This document shows, piece after piece, positions 38,050 through 46,077 of a DNA stretch of 64,000 nucleotides. How positions within the stretch are numbered: position 1 is the first letter of the stretch; every line of letters begins with the position of its first letter. The notes beneath the pieces were generated by a model. That model saw only the letters and a program-made list of their open reading frames with translations. It was not told the origin of the DNA and did not search any database. The position numbers were made by a program, and so were the translations under genes. This stretch comes from Pantoea conspicua (GTDB lineage: Bacteria > Pseudomonadota > Gammaproteobacteria > Enterobacterales > Enterobacteriaceae), in NCBI RefSeq assembly GCF_002095315.1, contig NZ_MLFN01000128.1:62001-126000 (forward strand), in the 5' to 3' direction.

Positions 38050-38227
38050 ACTTAACACAAATTAGCCTGGCGGATTTGCCAGGGACTTAACGCAAATTAT
38101 TTTACCGGACTGCCGGGATCACTTAATGCTTATTATTCAGGTAAGTTGCTGCCGTTATCTGACCGATTAAGGGGGCCGCAGGCCTGAATCTGGCGGTTGC
38201 TAATTCTGCGCTAATTTTCTGCTAATT
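38050..38227. promoter_or_regulatory. Phased direct repeats between the response regulator and the AraC gene
   Basis: Within the 398-bp divergent space two repeat sets are seen. Set 1: ACTTAACACAAATTA (38050), ACTTAACGCAAATTA (38085) and the related ACTTAATGCTTATTA (38121), 35-36 bp apart. Set 2: GCTAATT at 38199, 38210 and 38221, exactly 11 bp apart. Six-base half sites with 5-base spacers resemble PmrA and QseB boxes. Hairpins CCTGGC/GCCAGG lie between the first two repeats. Binding by the adjacent regulator is inference. Confidence 0.55.
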
Positions 38228-38290
38228 AAGGGATAAATTTAACCGGGTAAAGTGGGTTCACTGCACATCAGCGTATATCAGGAGGAACCC

Positions 38291-38659
38291 ATGAATCAGC
38301 GCGAGTTTATTCGGAGTTTGCTGGAATGGATAGAAAACAATCTGGGACACGATCTGCATCTGGATGAGGTGGCACGTCGCTCTGGCTATTCCCGCTGGCA
38401 TCTGCAACGGCTGTTTCGCCAGCATACCGGATTTTCACTGGCGGAATATATCCGGCAGCGAAGGTTAACCGAATCTGCGCTGTCGTTGCTGAGCAGCAAT
38501 GAAGCGATATTGCAGGTCGCCATGAACTACGGGTTCGACACCCAACAAGCCTACACCCGCACCTTTAAAAACTATTTTATGATGACGCCAGGCCAGTTAC
38601 GCCGCCAGCGCCGGGTCGAGCCGGATCGGTTACTGTTTCCGCTGGCCATGGCCAGTTGA
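38291..38659 (+). CDS. Small AraC-family activator (SoxS/MarA/RamA-like)
   Basis: A 122-residue protein consisting almost only of the two helix-turn-helix motifs of AraC proteins (LHLDEVARRSGYSRWHLQRL and ILQVAMNYGFDTQQAYTRTF), so it should bind DNA as a monomer and act by its abundance, like MarA, SoxS, RamA and Rob. The start MNQREFIRSLL has AGGAGGAACCC upstream. The C-terminal tail is slightly longer than in SoxS. It may activate efflux and stress genes; an MdtG-like pump gene, part of the SoxS/MarA regulon in E. coli, lies 1.2 kb downstream. Confidence 0.88.
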   Translation: MNQREFIRSLLEWIENNLGHDLHLDEVARRSGYSRWHLQRLFRQHTGFSLAEYIRQRRLTESALSLLSSNEAILQVAMNYGFDTQQAYTRTFKNYFMMTPGQLRRQRRVEPDRLLFPLAMAS

Positions 38660-38820
38660 TGCCTGTGATGGCCTTCCCGCCAGAGAAAAGTGCGGGAAGG
38701 TACGATACGTACTGCTCCGTTGTCTGATTCAGTCCCCTCTTTTTGCTGATCTGCCGCCGTAAGCTGCCCCGAACATGCTAGTTTGATGCCAGAATCCTCA
38801 GGGTATCGGAGCGGTAACGC

Positions 38821-39717
38821 ATGGAAAACAGTGCTAATTTAACCGCCATGCTGGTGTTTGCGCGGGTGGTGGAACTCCAGAGTTTCAGTGAAGCAGCGCG
38901 GGCGCTCGGCTGGTCTAAATCCCACGTCAGCCGGGAAATCTCCCGTCTTGAGCTGCGACTCGGCATCCGGCTGTTGCAGCGCACCACCCGGCGACTGGCG
39001 CTGACGGAGCTCGGTCAGGCTTACTATCCCTATTGCGTCCGGATGCTGGCGGAAGTGCAGCGGGCAGATGCCTTTGTCCAGCAACTGCATCAGCAACCGG
39101 CCGGCAATGTACGTCTGCAGGCTCCGGTGACCTACGGCTGTCAGTGCGTGGTGCCGGTGCTTAATCGCTTTCTGCGCCGCCATCTGCACATTAACGTCGA
39201 CCTCGAACTGACCGACCGTAACCACGATCGGCTGGATGAGCAGGTGGATGTGGCCATCGTGATTCGATCCCGGCCACCGCAGCAGGGGCATTTTCGGGTG
39301 ATAAGCGACATTGAGTGGGGATTGTATGCGGCACCGGGTTATCTGGCGCAGCGGCCTGCTATCGATCATCCTGAGATGCTGCCTCGCCATGACCTGCTGC
39401 TGTTTCATGGACCGGCGCACACCGCCGCGCTGCCGTTTCGCCGCGACAAGCAGCGGCTGGCACTGGATGTCCGCAGCCGTTTTCGTGCCAATAACAGCAT
39501 GGCGCTGCTGAACGCGGCACTGGCGGGCAGCGGCATCGCCTATCTGCCCTCCTATATGGCGCAGGAGGCGGTCGCCCGTGGTGATATTCAGCAACTGCTG
39601 CCGGAGTGGCAGATGGATCGGCTGCAGAGCTATTTGTTGCTGCATGACACGCTGCAGCCCGCTTCACCGGTCAGCTTATTATGCGACACGCTGATCGCCG
39701 CGCTGGTCAGCGGCTGA
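38821..39717 (+). CDS. LysR-family regulator (CrgA/DmlR-like subgroup)
   Basis: LysR-type regulator of 298 residues. The DNA-binding part is MLVFARVVELQSFSEAARAL with SKSHVSREISRLELRLGIRL and QRTTRRLALTELG, the typical pattern of the CrgA/DmlR/YafC subgroup. The effector domain follows. CGGAG precedes the ATG. It is 110 bp upstream of an MdtG-like exporter gene on the same strand and might regulate it, but LysR regulators usually control a divergent gene, which here would be none. Effector unknown. Confidence 0.85.
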   Translation: MENSANLTAMLVFARVVELQSFSEAARALGWSKSHVSREISRLELRLGIRLLQRTTRRLALTELGQAYYPYCVRMLAEVQRADAFVQQLHQQPAGNVRLQAPVTYGCQCVVPVLNRFLRRHLHINVDLELTDRNHDRLDEQVDVAIVIRSRPPQQGHFRVISDIEWGLYAAPGYLAQRPAIDHPEMLPRHDLLLFHGPAHTAALPFRRDKQRLALDVRSRFRANNSMALLNAALAGSGIAYLPSYMAQEAVARGDIQQLLPEWQMDRLQSYLLLHDTLQPASPVSLLCDTLIAALVSG

Positions 39718-39827
39718 TTGTTGCTGTATCGCAACAGTCAGCGCCACAAAGTAACTATCGCACCGCTACTGTTGTTATCTGACGCGCCTGGTTAGCCTGT
39801 ATCCCTGATCAATGACGGGATATCTTT

Positions 39828-41066
39828 ATGCAACAGCCAGCAGAAAAAGCAGAATTTCAGCACTGGAAGCGCAACTTATGGGTCTGTGTGCTGGGCTCGT
39901 TCAGCACCATCGTGGCGATGACGCTGCTGCTGCCGTTTTTACCGCTCTATGTCCAGCAGCTTGGCGTGCAGCAACCCGCCGCCATTGCGCGCTGGTCGGG
40001 GCTGGCCTATGGTGCCACGTTTTTCAGCGCGGCGCTGACCGCGCCACTCTGGGGCAGACTGGCTGACCGTTATGGTCGTAAGCTGATGCTGATCCGCGCC
40101 AGCCTCGGGATGGCTATCGCTATGTCACTGATCGGCATGGCGACCGCGCCCTGGCAGCTGGTGGCGCTGCGTCTGCTGGCGGGTTTGCTGGGCGGTTACG
40201 CCTCCGGTTCGACCATTCTGGTGGCGGCGCAAACGCCCAAAGGCCAGACCGGCTGGGCGCTGGGGGTATTATCCTCTGGTATTATGGCGGGCAACGTGGT
40301 CGGTCCGCTGCTGGGCGGCGTGCTGCCGCCGCTGATCGGTATTCGCCAGACCTTCTGGTTAACCGGCGCGGTGATTTTTATCGCCTTCCTGGCGACCACT
40401 TTTCTGCTGAAAGAGCAGCCACGCGCCGCTGCCTCGCCACGGGAAGATTCTGCCCCAGCGCCAGCCGCAACTCCGGTCAATCAGCGGCGGGTCCGGCTGA
40501 TGTGGCTGTCGGGCATGTTGCTGATCTTCGCCACGATGTCGATTGAACCGATTATCACCCTTTATGTCGGCGAGTTTGTCTCGGGTAACCACCAGATAAC
40601 GCAGGTCGCCGGGCTGGTGATGTCGGCTGCCGCGCTGGGGACGGTGATCGCCGCGCCGCGGCTTGGACGGCTGGCTGACCGCATTGGTCACTGGCGGGTG
40701 CTGACGGCGGGTTTAGTGGTGAGTGCGCTGCTGCTGATCCCGCAGGCTTTTATTACCGCCGCCTGGCAACTGGTGTTGCTGCGTTTTCTGATGGGAATGG
40801 CGCTGGGCGGACTGTTGCCGTGCATCACCGCCATTATCCGGCACAGCGTGCCGGGCTCGCAGGTCGGACGGATGCTGGGCTATTCGACGTCGGCCCAGTA
40901 TATCGGCCAGGTGACGGGCCCGCTGTTCGGCGGTCTGGTCGGGGGAACGTTTGGGATGCGGCCGGTGTTTCTGGCGACCAGCGTGGTGATGCTGCTGTGC
41001 GGATGGCTGAACGGGCGGGCGATGAAAAATAGCGCGATCAAAAAAGGCGGACCGGAGTCCGCCTGA
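39828..41066 (+). CDS. MFS multidrug exporter, MdtG-like
   Basis: Twelve-segment DHA1-type efflux protein of 412 residues (E. coli MdtG 408). Similar stretches are WKRNLWVCVLGSFSTIVAMT, LPFLPLYVQQLG, TAPLWGRLADRYGRKLMLIR (loop 2-3 motif), LGVLSSGIMAGNVVGPLLGG (helix 5 motif) and GRMLGYSTSAQYIGQVTGP. E. coli MdtG gives resistance to fosfomycin and deoxycholate and is controlled by MarA/SoxS/Rob; an AraC activator of that type lies upstream. Its last codons overlap a hairpin that serves as the gcd terminator. Confidence 0.87.
   Translation: MQQPAEKAEFQHWKRNLWVCVLGSFSTIVAMTLLLPFLPLYVQQLGVQQPAAIARWSGLAYGATFFSAALTAPLWGRLADRYGRKLMLIRASLGMAIAMSLIGMATAPWQLVALRLLAGLLGGYASGSTILVAAQTPKGQTGWALGVLSSGIMAGNVVGPLLGGVLPPLIGIRQTFWLTGAVIFIAFLATTFLLKEQPRAAASPREDSAPAPAATPVNQRRVRLMWLSGMLLIFATMSIEPIITLYVGEFVSGNHQITQVAGLVMSAAALGTVIAAPRLGRLADRIGHWRVLTAGLVVSALLLIPQAFITAAWQLVLLRFLMGMALGGLLPCITAIIRHSVPGSQVGRMLGYSTSAQYIGQVTGPLFGGLVGGTFGMRPVFLATSVVMLLCGWLNGRAMKNSAIKKGGPESA
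41040..41063 (-). terminator. gcd terminator inside the 3' end of the MdtG-like gene
   Basis: GGCGGAC and GTCCGCC pair around CGGA (41046-41063); on the minus strand TTTTTT follows. It is the only hairpin with a U-run downstream of gcd. Confidence 0.7.
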
Positions 41067-41087
41067 TGTTAACCGCTGATGACAGGG

Positions 41088-43478
41088 TTATTTCTGGTCT
41101 GGCAGCGCGTAAGCAATCACATAATCGCCCAGTTTGGTGCCAAACGAGCCGTGACCACCGGCCGCGATGACAACGTACTGCTTGCCATTCGCTTCATAGG
41201 TCATTGGCGTCGCCTGACCACCGGCTGGCAGACGTGCCTGCCACAACAGCTCACCGGTATCGGTGCTGTAAGCACGCAGGTAGTTATCGGCAGTCGCACC
41301 GATAAAGAACACTTTACCGGCGGTGGTGATCGGACCGCCCAGCATCGGCATACCCATTTTGAACGGTACCGGTACTGGCGCGCTGTCGCGGGTGGTACCA
41401 ATACGCTGTTTCCACACCACGTTGTTGGTCTTCAGATCCACCGCAGAGACGTAACCCCACGCTGGCTGTTTACACGGCAGACCAAACGGTGACAGGAACG
41501 GGTTCAATTCAACACCGTAAGGTACGCCATACTGCGGCTGAATACCGGTTTCGGTGCCGGATCCGCCTTCAGCGCCTTTCGGCGGCTCAATCGGGTTGCC
41601 TGGACCACGGGGAATCAGCTTCGAGACAAACGGCAGCGCCATTGGGTTAGCAATCGCGATCTGACGATGTGGATCGACGGCGATGCCGCCCCATTCGAAC
41701 ATACCGAGGTTACCCGGGAACACCAGCGTACCCTGCTCAGATGGCGGGGTGAACGGACCTTCATAGCGCAGACGCTTGAAGATCACGCGGCACACCAGCT
41801 GATCGTACATCGTCGCGCCCCACATATCCTTATCCGTCAGGTTCTGTTTCGGACGGAAGGTCAGCTCAGAGTAGGGCTGTGTGGCGGATACGTGATCACC
41901 TTTCGCCGCACCCTGCGGAACAGGCGTTTCAGGAGCCGGAACCACTGGCTTGCCGGTACGACGATCCAGCACAAAGATGTTACCGGTTTTCGCCGGCGCA
42001 TAAATCACCGGTACGGTATTGCCCTCTTTGTCGGTGATATCAGCCAGCGTCGGCTGTGACGGCAGGTCCATATCCCACAGATCGTGGTGAACGGTCTGAT
42101 AGGCCCAGACCAGCTTGCCGGTCGTGGCGTTCAGCGCCAGCACGCTGCTGGCATAACGTTCCTGTTCTGGCGTGCGGTTACCGCCCCAGATATCTGGCGT
42201 AGTAACACCCATCGGCAGATAGACCGTATCCAGTTTCGGATCGTAGACCGCCGGTGCCCATGAGTTCGGGGAATTCATGGTGAAGGTGTGTTCATCGGCC
42301 GGAATCGCGTTAGGATCTTTCGCGCCCGGATCGAACACCCACAGCAGTTTACCGGTATTCACATCAAAACCACGAATCACGCCTGACGGCTCGCGGGTTG
42401 AGTAGTTATCGGTCACCGCACCCGCCATCACGATAGTGGTGTTGGTAATCACCGGCGGTGAAGTCGGCTCATACTGACCAGGCGTGGTCACGGGTTGTTT
42501 GTGTTGCAGATCCAGCTCGCCGTTGACGCCGAATGACGGGCAGCGTTCGCCGGTTTCCGCATCCAGCGCAAACAGACGACCATCGTTGACCGGCAGGTAG
42601 ATGCGACGTGAGCAGAGCGCAGGCTGGCTGTTGGCTGCATCGGCCGCGGCCGGCACTTCATGATAAGAGACGCCGCGACAGGTGACGTGCTGGAAGGTTG
42701 GATTGACCTTCATGCCCGGATCAAATTTCCACTTCTGTTTGCCGGTGGCCGCGTCCAGTGCAAACAGGATCTGGTGTGGCGAGCAGAGGTAGAGGGTGTC
42801 GCGGATTTTAATTGGCGTCACTTCATCGGTGATTTCACCCGGATCGTTGGCGGTTTTTAAATCACCGGTCTGGAACTGCCAGGCAACCTGCAGCTCTTTA
42901 ACGTTCTGATGATTAATCTGCTTGAGCGGAGAGAAGCGGGTTCCCTGCTGATCGCGTGCATAAGCCGGCCAGTCACCGTCAGGAATGTTGCTCAGCGGTT
43001 GTGCCTGCGGGGCATTGTCAGCGGTTTCCGGCAGCGTCCCGTTGATGACCTGCGGATCGTTGAACACGGCGTAAGCCAGTACCACCGCGCTGGCGATCAG
43101 CGCCACGGCCATAGCACCCAGCGGACCCTTGCCAACATTGTGCAGGCTGCGCCAGACAAAAGGCAGTACCAGCCAGACGCCAAAGATCACCAGCACATCG
43201 GTACGCGGTGCCAGCGCCCAGAAGTCAGTACCGACTTCCCAGACGCCCCATGCCAGCGTAGCCAGCAGCAGCAAAGCGTATACCACCAGCGCGGCGCTGT
43301 TACGACGCCACAGCAGGAAAGCGGTGATCAGCATTGCTGCCCCGCCGACGATGTAATACCAGGAACCACCAATGGCGGCTAACCAAATACCGCCAATCAG
43401 CATAAACGCACCCGTCAGCACTGCGAACAGTACCGTCAGGAAACGAATTACGCCAAAAGATGAGGAGTTTTTCCCCAT
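41088..43478 (-). CDS. gcd: Membrane-bound PQQ-dependent glucose dehydrogenase
   Basis: Quinoprotein that oxidises glucose to gluconolactone at the periplasmic face and passes electrons to ubiquinone. The start MGKNSSSFGVIRF follows GAGGTCG and gives 796 residues, the E. coli Gcd length; a longer frame to 43520 was rejected. Five transmembrane segments fill about residues 12-140, then an eight-bladed propeller with GDWPAYARDQQGTRFSPLKQ (near 160), VTCRGVSYHE (near 258), YQTVHHDLWDMDLPSQPTL (near 457) and GGQATPMTYEANGKQYVVIA near the end. PQQ synthesis genes are not in this window. The product feeds the gluconate dehydrogenase at 22.3 kb. Confidence 0.97.
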   Translation of the reverse strand: MGKNSSSFGVIRFLTVLFAVLTGAFMLIGGIWLAAIGGSWYYIVGGAAMLITAFLLWRRNSAALVVYALLLLATLAWGVWEVGTDFWALAPRTDVLVIFGVWLVLPFVWRSLHNVGKGPLGAMAVALIASAVVLAYAVFNDPQVINGTLPETADNAPQAQPLSNIPDGDWPAYARDQQGTRFSPLKQINHQNVKELQVAWQFQTGDLKTANDPGEITDEVTPIKIRDTLYLCSPHQILFALDAATGKQKWKFDPGMKVNPTFQHVTCRGVSYHEVPAAADAANSQPALCSRRIYLPVNDGRLFALDAETGERCPSFGVNGELDLQHKQPVTTPGQYEPTSPPVITNTTIVMAGAVTDNYSTREPSGVIRGFDVNTGKLLWVFDPGAKDPNAIPADEHTFTMNSPNSWAPAVYDPKLDTVYLPMGVTTPDIWGGNRTPEQERYASSVLALNATTGKLVWAYQTVHHDLWDMDLPSQPTLADITDKEGNTVPVIYAPAKTGNIFVLDRRTGKPVVPAPETPVPQGAAKGDHVSATQPYSELTFRPKQNLTDKDMWGATMYDQLVCRVIFKRLRYEGPFTPPSEQGTLVFPGNLGMFEWGGIAVDPHRQIAIANPMALPFVSKLIPRGPGNPIEPPKGAEGGSGTETGIQPQYGVPYGVELNPFLSPFGLPCKQPAWGYVSAVDLKTNNVVWKQRIGTTRDSAPVPVPFKMGMPMLGGPITTAGKVFFIGATADNYLRAYSTDTGELLWQARLPAGGQATPMTYEANGKQYVVIAAGGHGSFGTKLGDYVIAYALPDQK

Positions 43479-43703
43479 AATATCGACCTCGTTTCGTTGC
43501 CATAAAACACACGAAAACAACCAGATAGGTTGTCTTCAGTTATCAAGTACAAATGATGAAGGGTGTTCTTAAATCTCTCTTCCGCTAAGTCAGACGATCC
43601 CTTTGTGTTAAATGTTATAGCAAAATTAGATCAAGGTTTGACTTTTTTAGCTTAAATCGCTTTACATACGAAGCCATACGACATTTTATGGGGGGTTATG
43701 AGA

Positions 43704-43733
43704 CGTTAAGCGCACCACCATGTGCCCTTAACG
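43704..43733. other. Stem-loop downstream of the EAL-like gene
   Basis: CGTTAAGCGCAC and GTGCCCTTAACG pair at 11 of 12 positions around a 6-base loop. There is no T-run. It may mark the 3' end of the AT-rich orphan gene's message. Confidence 0.5.
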
Positions 43734-43754
43734 CCGGAAGGCAGGATTAGTGAA

Positions 43755-44354
43755 TCAGCAGCTAATAAGTTCGCCATCCGAGCGTTGTTGTTGCCAGCCG
43801 CTGATATTAATCTCAGCGAATTGCTCCGCCGTTAAACCCGGCGACTGACTGCGTACAATGACTTCTGCCCCTTTTGCCCGAAACGAAGCCATAAAATAAG
43901 GGAAGGTGAATTTTTGATAATTATCTTTAAAGAACGGTTCGCTTAAAACAATACCGGAAAAGGGGAACGATTCCAGTAATCGCCAGTCGGCACCGGGGGG
44001 GGCGAAATCATACAGCCAGAAATTAAATTTCTCGGTTAATTCAAGCAGTGACGCGCCGTGCGCCACTAAACTGCGATAGTTAATCCCTACCCGTACACGC
44101 GGGTCCTGTAAATGCATATAGGCCTCCGGCAGGGCAATCATTCCCTGTAAACGAATATCCTCAACCGGAATAATCATTAATGCTGCTTCAGTAGCAATGT
44201 GATTGTGTAGTGAAATAATGTTGTGTGTATTAAGTATATTACTGCTGTCCTGAGTGTGTTGAAGATAGGGAACACTATAGCAAATGCCAGCGACTTGCCG
44301 CTCAACATGATGGATAGGTTCAGTCACATAGGGGTTATATAAACTGTTTTTCAT
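43755..44354 (-). CDS. Orphan protein resembling a degenerate EAL domain
   Basis: A 199-residue soluble protein from ATG at 44354; the reading frame to 44372 would need a TTG start. The C-terminal half (LYDFAPPGADWRLLESFPFS, then IVLSEPFF, AEVIVRSQSPGLTAEQFAEI and GWQQQ) follows the order of the last EAL beta-strands (KID, AEGVET, GxQG), but the catalytic E-A-L and metal residues are not visible. Like YdiV it would be a non-enzymatic regulator or c-di-GMP binder. Its base composition is more AT-rich than the neighbours, suggesting acquisition. The family call is tentative; no function is assigned. Confidence 0.55.
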   Translation of the reverse strand: MKNSLYNPYVTEPIHHVERQVAGICYSVPYLQHTQDSSNILNTHNIISLHNHIATEAALMIIPVEDIRLQGMIALPEAYMHLQDPRVRVGINYRSLVAHGASLLELTEKFNFWLYDFAPPGADWRLLESFPFSGIVLSEPFFKDNYQKFTFPYFMASFRAKGAEVIVRSQSPGLTAEQFAEINISGWQQQRSDGELISC

Positions 44355-44729
44355 TATCTCTATGAAATGCAATATAAAAGGTGATGTTGATAATTATTGA
44401 TATAAAAAGTCGCATTTTTCTGAATGCGTGAATAAATATAGATCAACTGCTTATTCCAAATCACCCCTTTGTTGCCGGAAAAAGTAAATAAAGCCGATAT
44501 AAAAGAGAAAATTATTCCTTTGGCATCTGATGATCACCTGGAATACATTCAACAGTAAGGACCAATAGGCTGGTAATTATCAGGGCAGATCCCGATGAGA
44601 CCCGCTGGCCGTGTGGGCAGGCAAGGCTGGCACGGCCGGTTCGCGCATCCTGACCCTCATCATGCCGTCAGACTGCACCAGTAACACCGCGCAACAACGC
44701 GGGAATCATCACTTAATATGGGATAGAAC
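44355..44729. other. AT-rich then GC-rich intergenic region with stem-loops
   Basis: The first ~200 bp are AT-rich and probably hold the promoter of the EAL-like gene; CGCATT/AATGCG pair at 44411-44428. The last ~150 bp are GC-rich and include GGCCGTG (44607-44613) and CACGGCC (44631-44637) around a 17-base loop, a possible structured leader of the MFS gene. No known riboswitch class was recognised. Confidence 0.35.
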
Positions 44730-45971
44730 ATGGGATTGATGGCACCGGCAGCAGAAGAGTCGCTGTGGCGACACCGGACGTTTGTCGCATTCTGGCTGGC
44801 ACGCACCTGCTCGTCGTTTGGGTTTCAGATGTTTTCAGTAGCGATCAGCTGGCAGATTTACGCACTGACCAACAGTGCGCTGGCGTTAGGCATGATCGGT
44901 TTGATGCAATTTCTTCCCTCAGTGTTGCTGGCACTGCCGGCCGGACATCTGGCTGATCAATACGATCGGCGGCGTATCGTGCTGCTCGGTCAGCTGGTGG
45001 AGTTTGCCGCGTTACTGGGGCTGGTGGTACTGACGCTGTTTCATTCGGTCGATAAAACCGCCTTGTGGGGGCTGGTGTTTATGATTGCGGTCGCCAAAGC
45101 GCTGGAGTGGCCCGCCATGTCCTCGATGCTGCCATCACTGGTGCCGCCGTCGATTCTGGCGCGCGCGATGGCAATGAACTCGGTAGGCGGGCAGGCGGCG
45201 GTGATTGTCGGACCGACCCTTGGCGGACTGCTCTACGTGGCCGGTCCTGAGGTGGTCTATGGCGTCTCCGGGCTGTTCTATTTTATCTCGCTGACGCTGG
45301 TCGCCCTGCTGCGCTATCAGCGACCCAGCCAGCCACGGCTGCCGATGAATATGAAGAACCTGTTTGCCGGGATTCACTTCATCCGTGAGCGCAAAGATGT
45401 GCTGGGGGTAATCTCGCTTGACCTGTTTGCGGTGCTGCTGGGCGGCGCCACTGCGCTGCTGCCGATCTTTGCAAAAGATATTCTGCACACCGGCCCCTGG
45501 GGATTAGGGATGCTGCGCGGTGCGCCGTCGGTGGGCGCGCTGCTGGTGGGTATCTGGCTGAGTCGTCACAAACTGGACAAGCATGTCGGCATGATTATGT
45601 TCGGATCGGTGGCCGGTTTTGGTGTCGCGACGCTGGTGTTCGCACTCTCCAGCCAGCTCTGGCTATCGCTGCTGGCGCTGGCCGCGCTGGGCGGGTTTGA
45701 TATGGTCAGCATGGTGATTCGCGGCGCGCTGGTGCAGCTCGATACGCCGGATGCGATGCGCGGGCGGGTCAATGCGGTGAACGCCATTTTCATCAACACT
45801 TCCAATCAGCTGGGGGAGTTTGAGTCGGGGCTGCTGGCGGCCTGGCTGGGTGCGGTACCGGCAGTAGCGATTGGCGGCATCGGTACGCTGGTGGTGGTGG
45901 CGCTGTGGATGAAGCTGTTTCCGCATTTACGGCGGCGTCAGAAGCTGGAGAACGAGGTCGATCCGGCATAA
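44730..45971 (+). CDS. MFS transporter, EntS-like (MFS_3 family)
   Basis: Twelve-segment exporter of 413 residues resembling the enterobactin exporter EntS and macrolide efflux proteins: WRHRTFVAFWLARTCSSFGF at the start, SWQIYALTNSALALGMIGL, ALPAGHLADQYDRRRIVLLG (loop 2-3) and MAMNSVGGQAAVIVGPTLGG (helix 5), with DAMRGRVNAVNAIFINTSNQ near residue 345. No siderophore synthesis or receptor genes are adjacent, so substrate is unknown. The start has only a weak GGGATAG upstream. Confidence 0.83.
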   Translation: MGLMAPAAEESLWRHRTFVAFWLARTCSSFGFQMFSVAISWQIYALTNSALALGMIGLMQFLPSVLLALPAGHLADQYDRRRIVLLGQLVEFAALLGLVVLTLFHSVDKTALWGLVFMIAVAKALEWPAMSSMLPSLVPPSILARAMAMNSVGGQAAVIVGPTLGGLLYVAGPEVVYGVSGLFYFISLTLVALLRYQRPSQPRLPMNMKNLFAGIHFIRERKDVLGVISLDLFAVLLGGATALLPIFAKDILHTGPWGLGMLRGAPSVGALLVGIWLSRHKLDKHVGMIMFGSVAGFGVATLVFALSSQLWLSLLALAALGGFDMVSMVIRGALVQLDTPDAMRGRVNAVNAIFINTSNQLGEFESGLLAAWLGAVPAVAIGGIGTLVVVALWMKLFPHLRRRQKLENEVDPA

Positions 45972-45974
45972 AAA

Positions 45975-45994
45975 AACCGGCCCAAAGGCCGGTT
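45975..45994. terminator. Terminator between the EntS-like gene and the Gfo/Idh gene
   Basis: AACCGGCC and GGCCGGTT pair around CAAA; on the minus strand TTTTTT follows, so it best serves the converging Gfo/Idh gene. Confidence 0.75.
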
Positions 45995-46027
45995 ACAATC
46001 TGGATCCAGTCATACCACTAGTCACAG

Positions 46028-46077
46028 CCTGTGGGGCGACGGGGGAGGCCGACCCGCAGGTGGGGCCATCAGGCCCC
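46028..46077. repeat. GC-rich double hairpin (REP-like)
   Basis: An imperfect hairpin (46028-46039 with 46049-46060) is followed by a perfect one (GGGGCC at 46062-46067, GGCCCC at 46072-46077) that overlaps the end of the Gfo/Idh gene. The layout resembles a repetitive extragenic palindrome; only one copy was noticed in this window. Confidence 0.4.

Noticed and set aside
38199-38227. GCTAATT repeats as plasmid-like iterons or an origin
   Set aside because: Only three copies, no replication gene nearby; helical phasing next to a response regulator fits an operator better.
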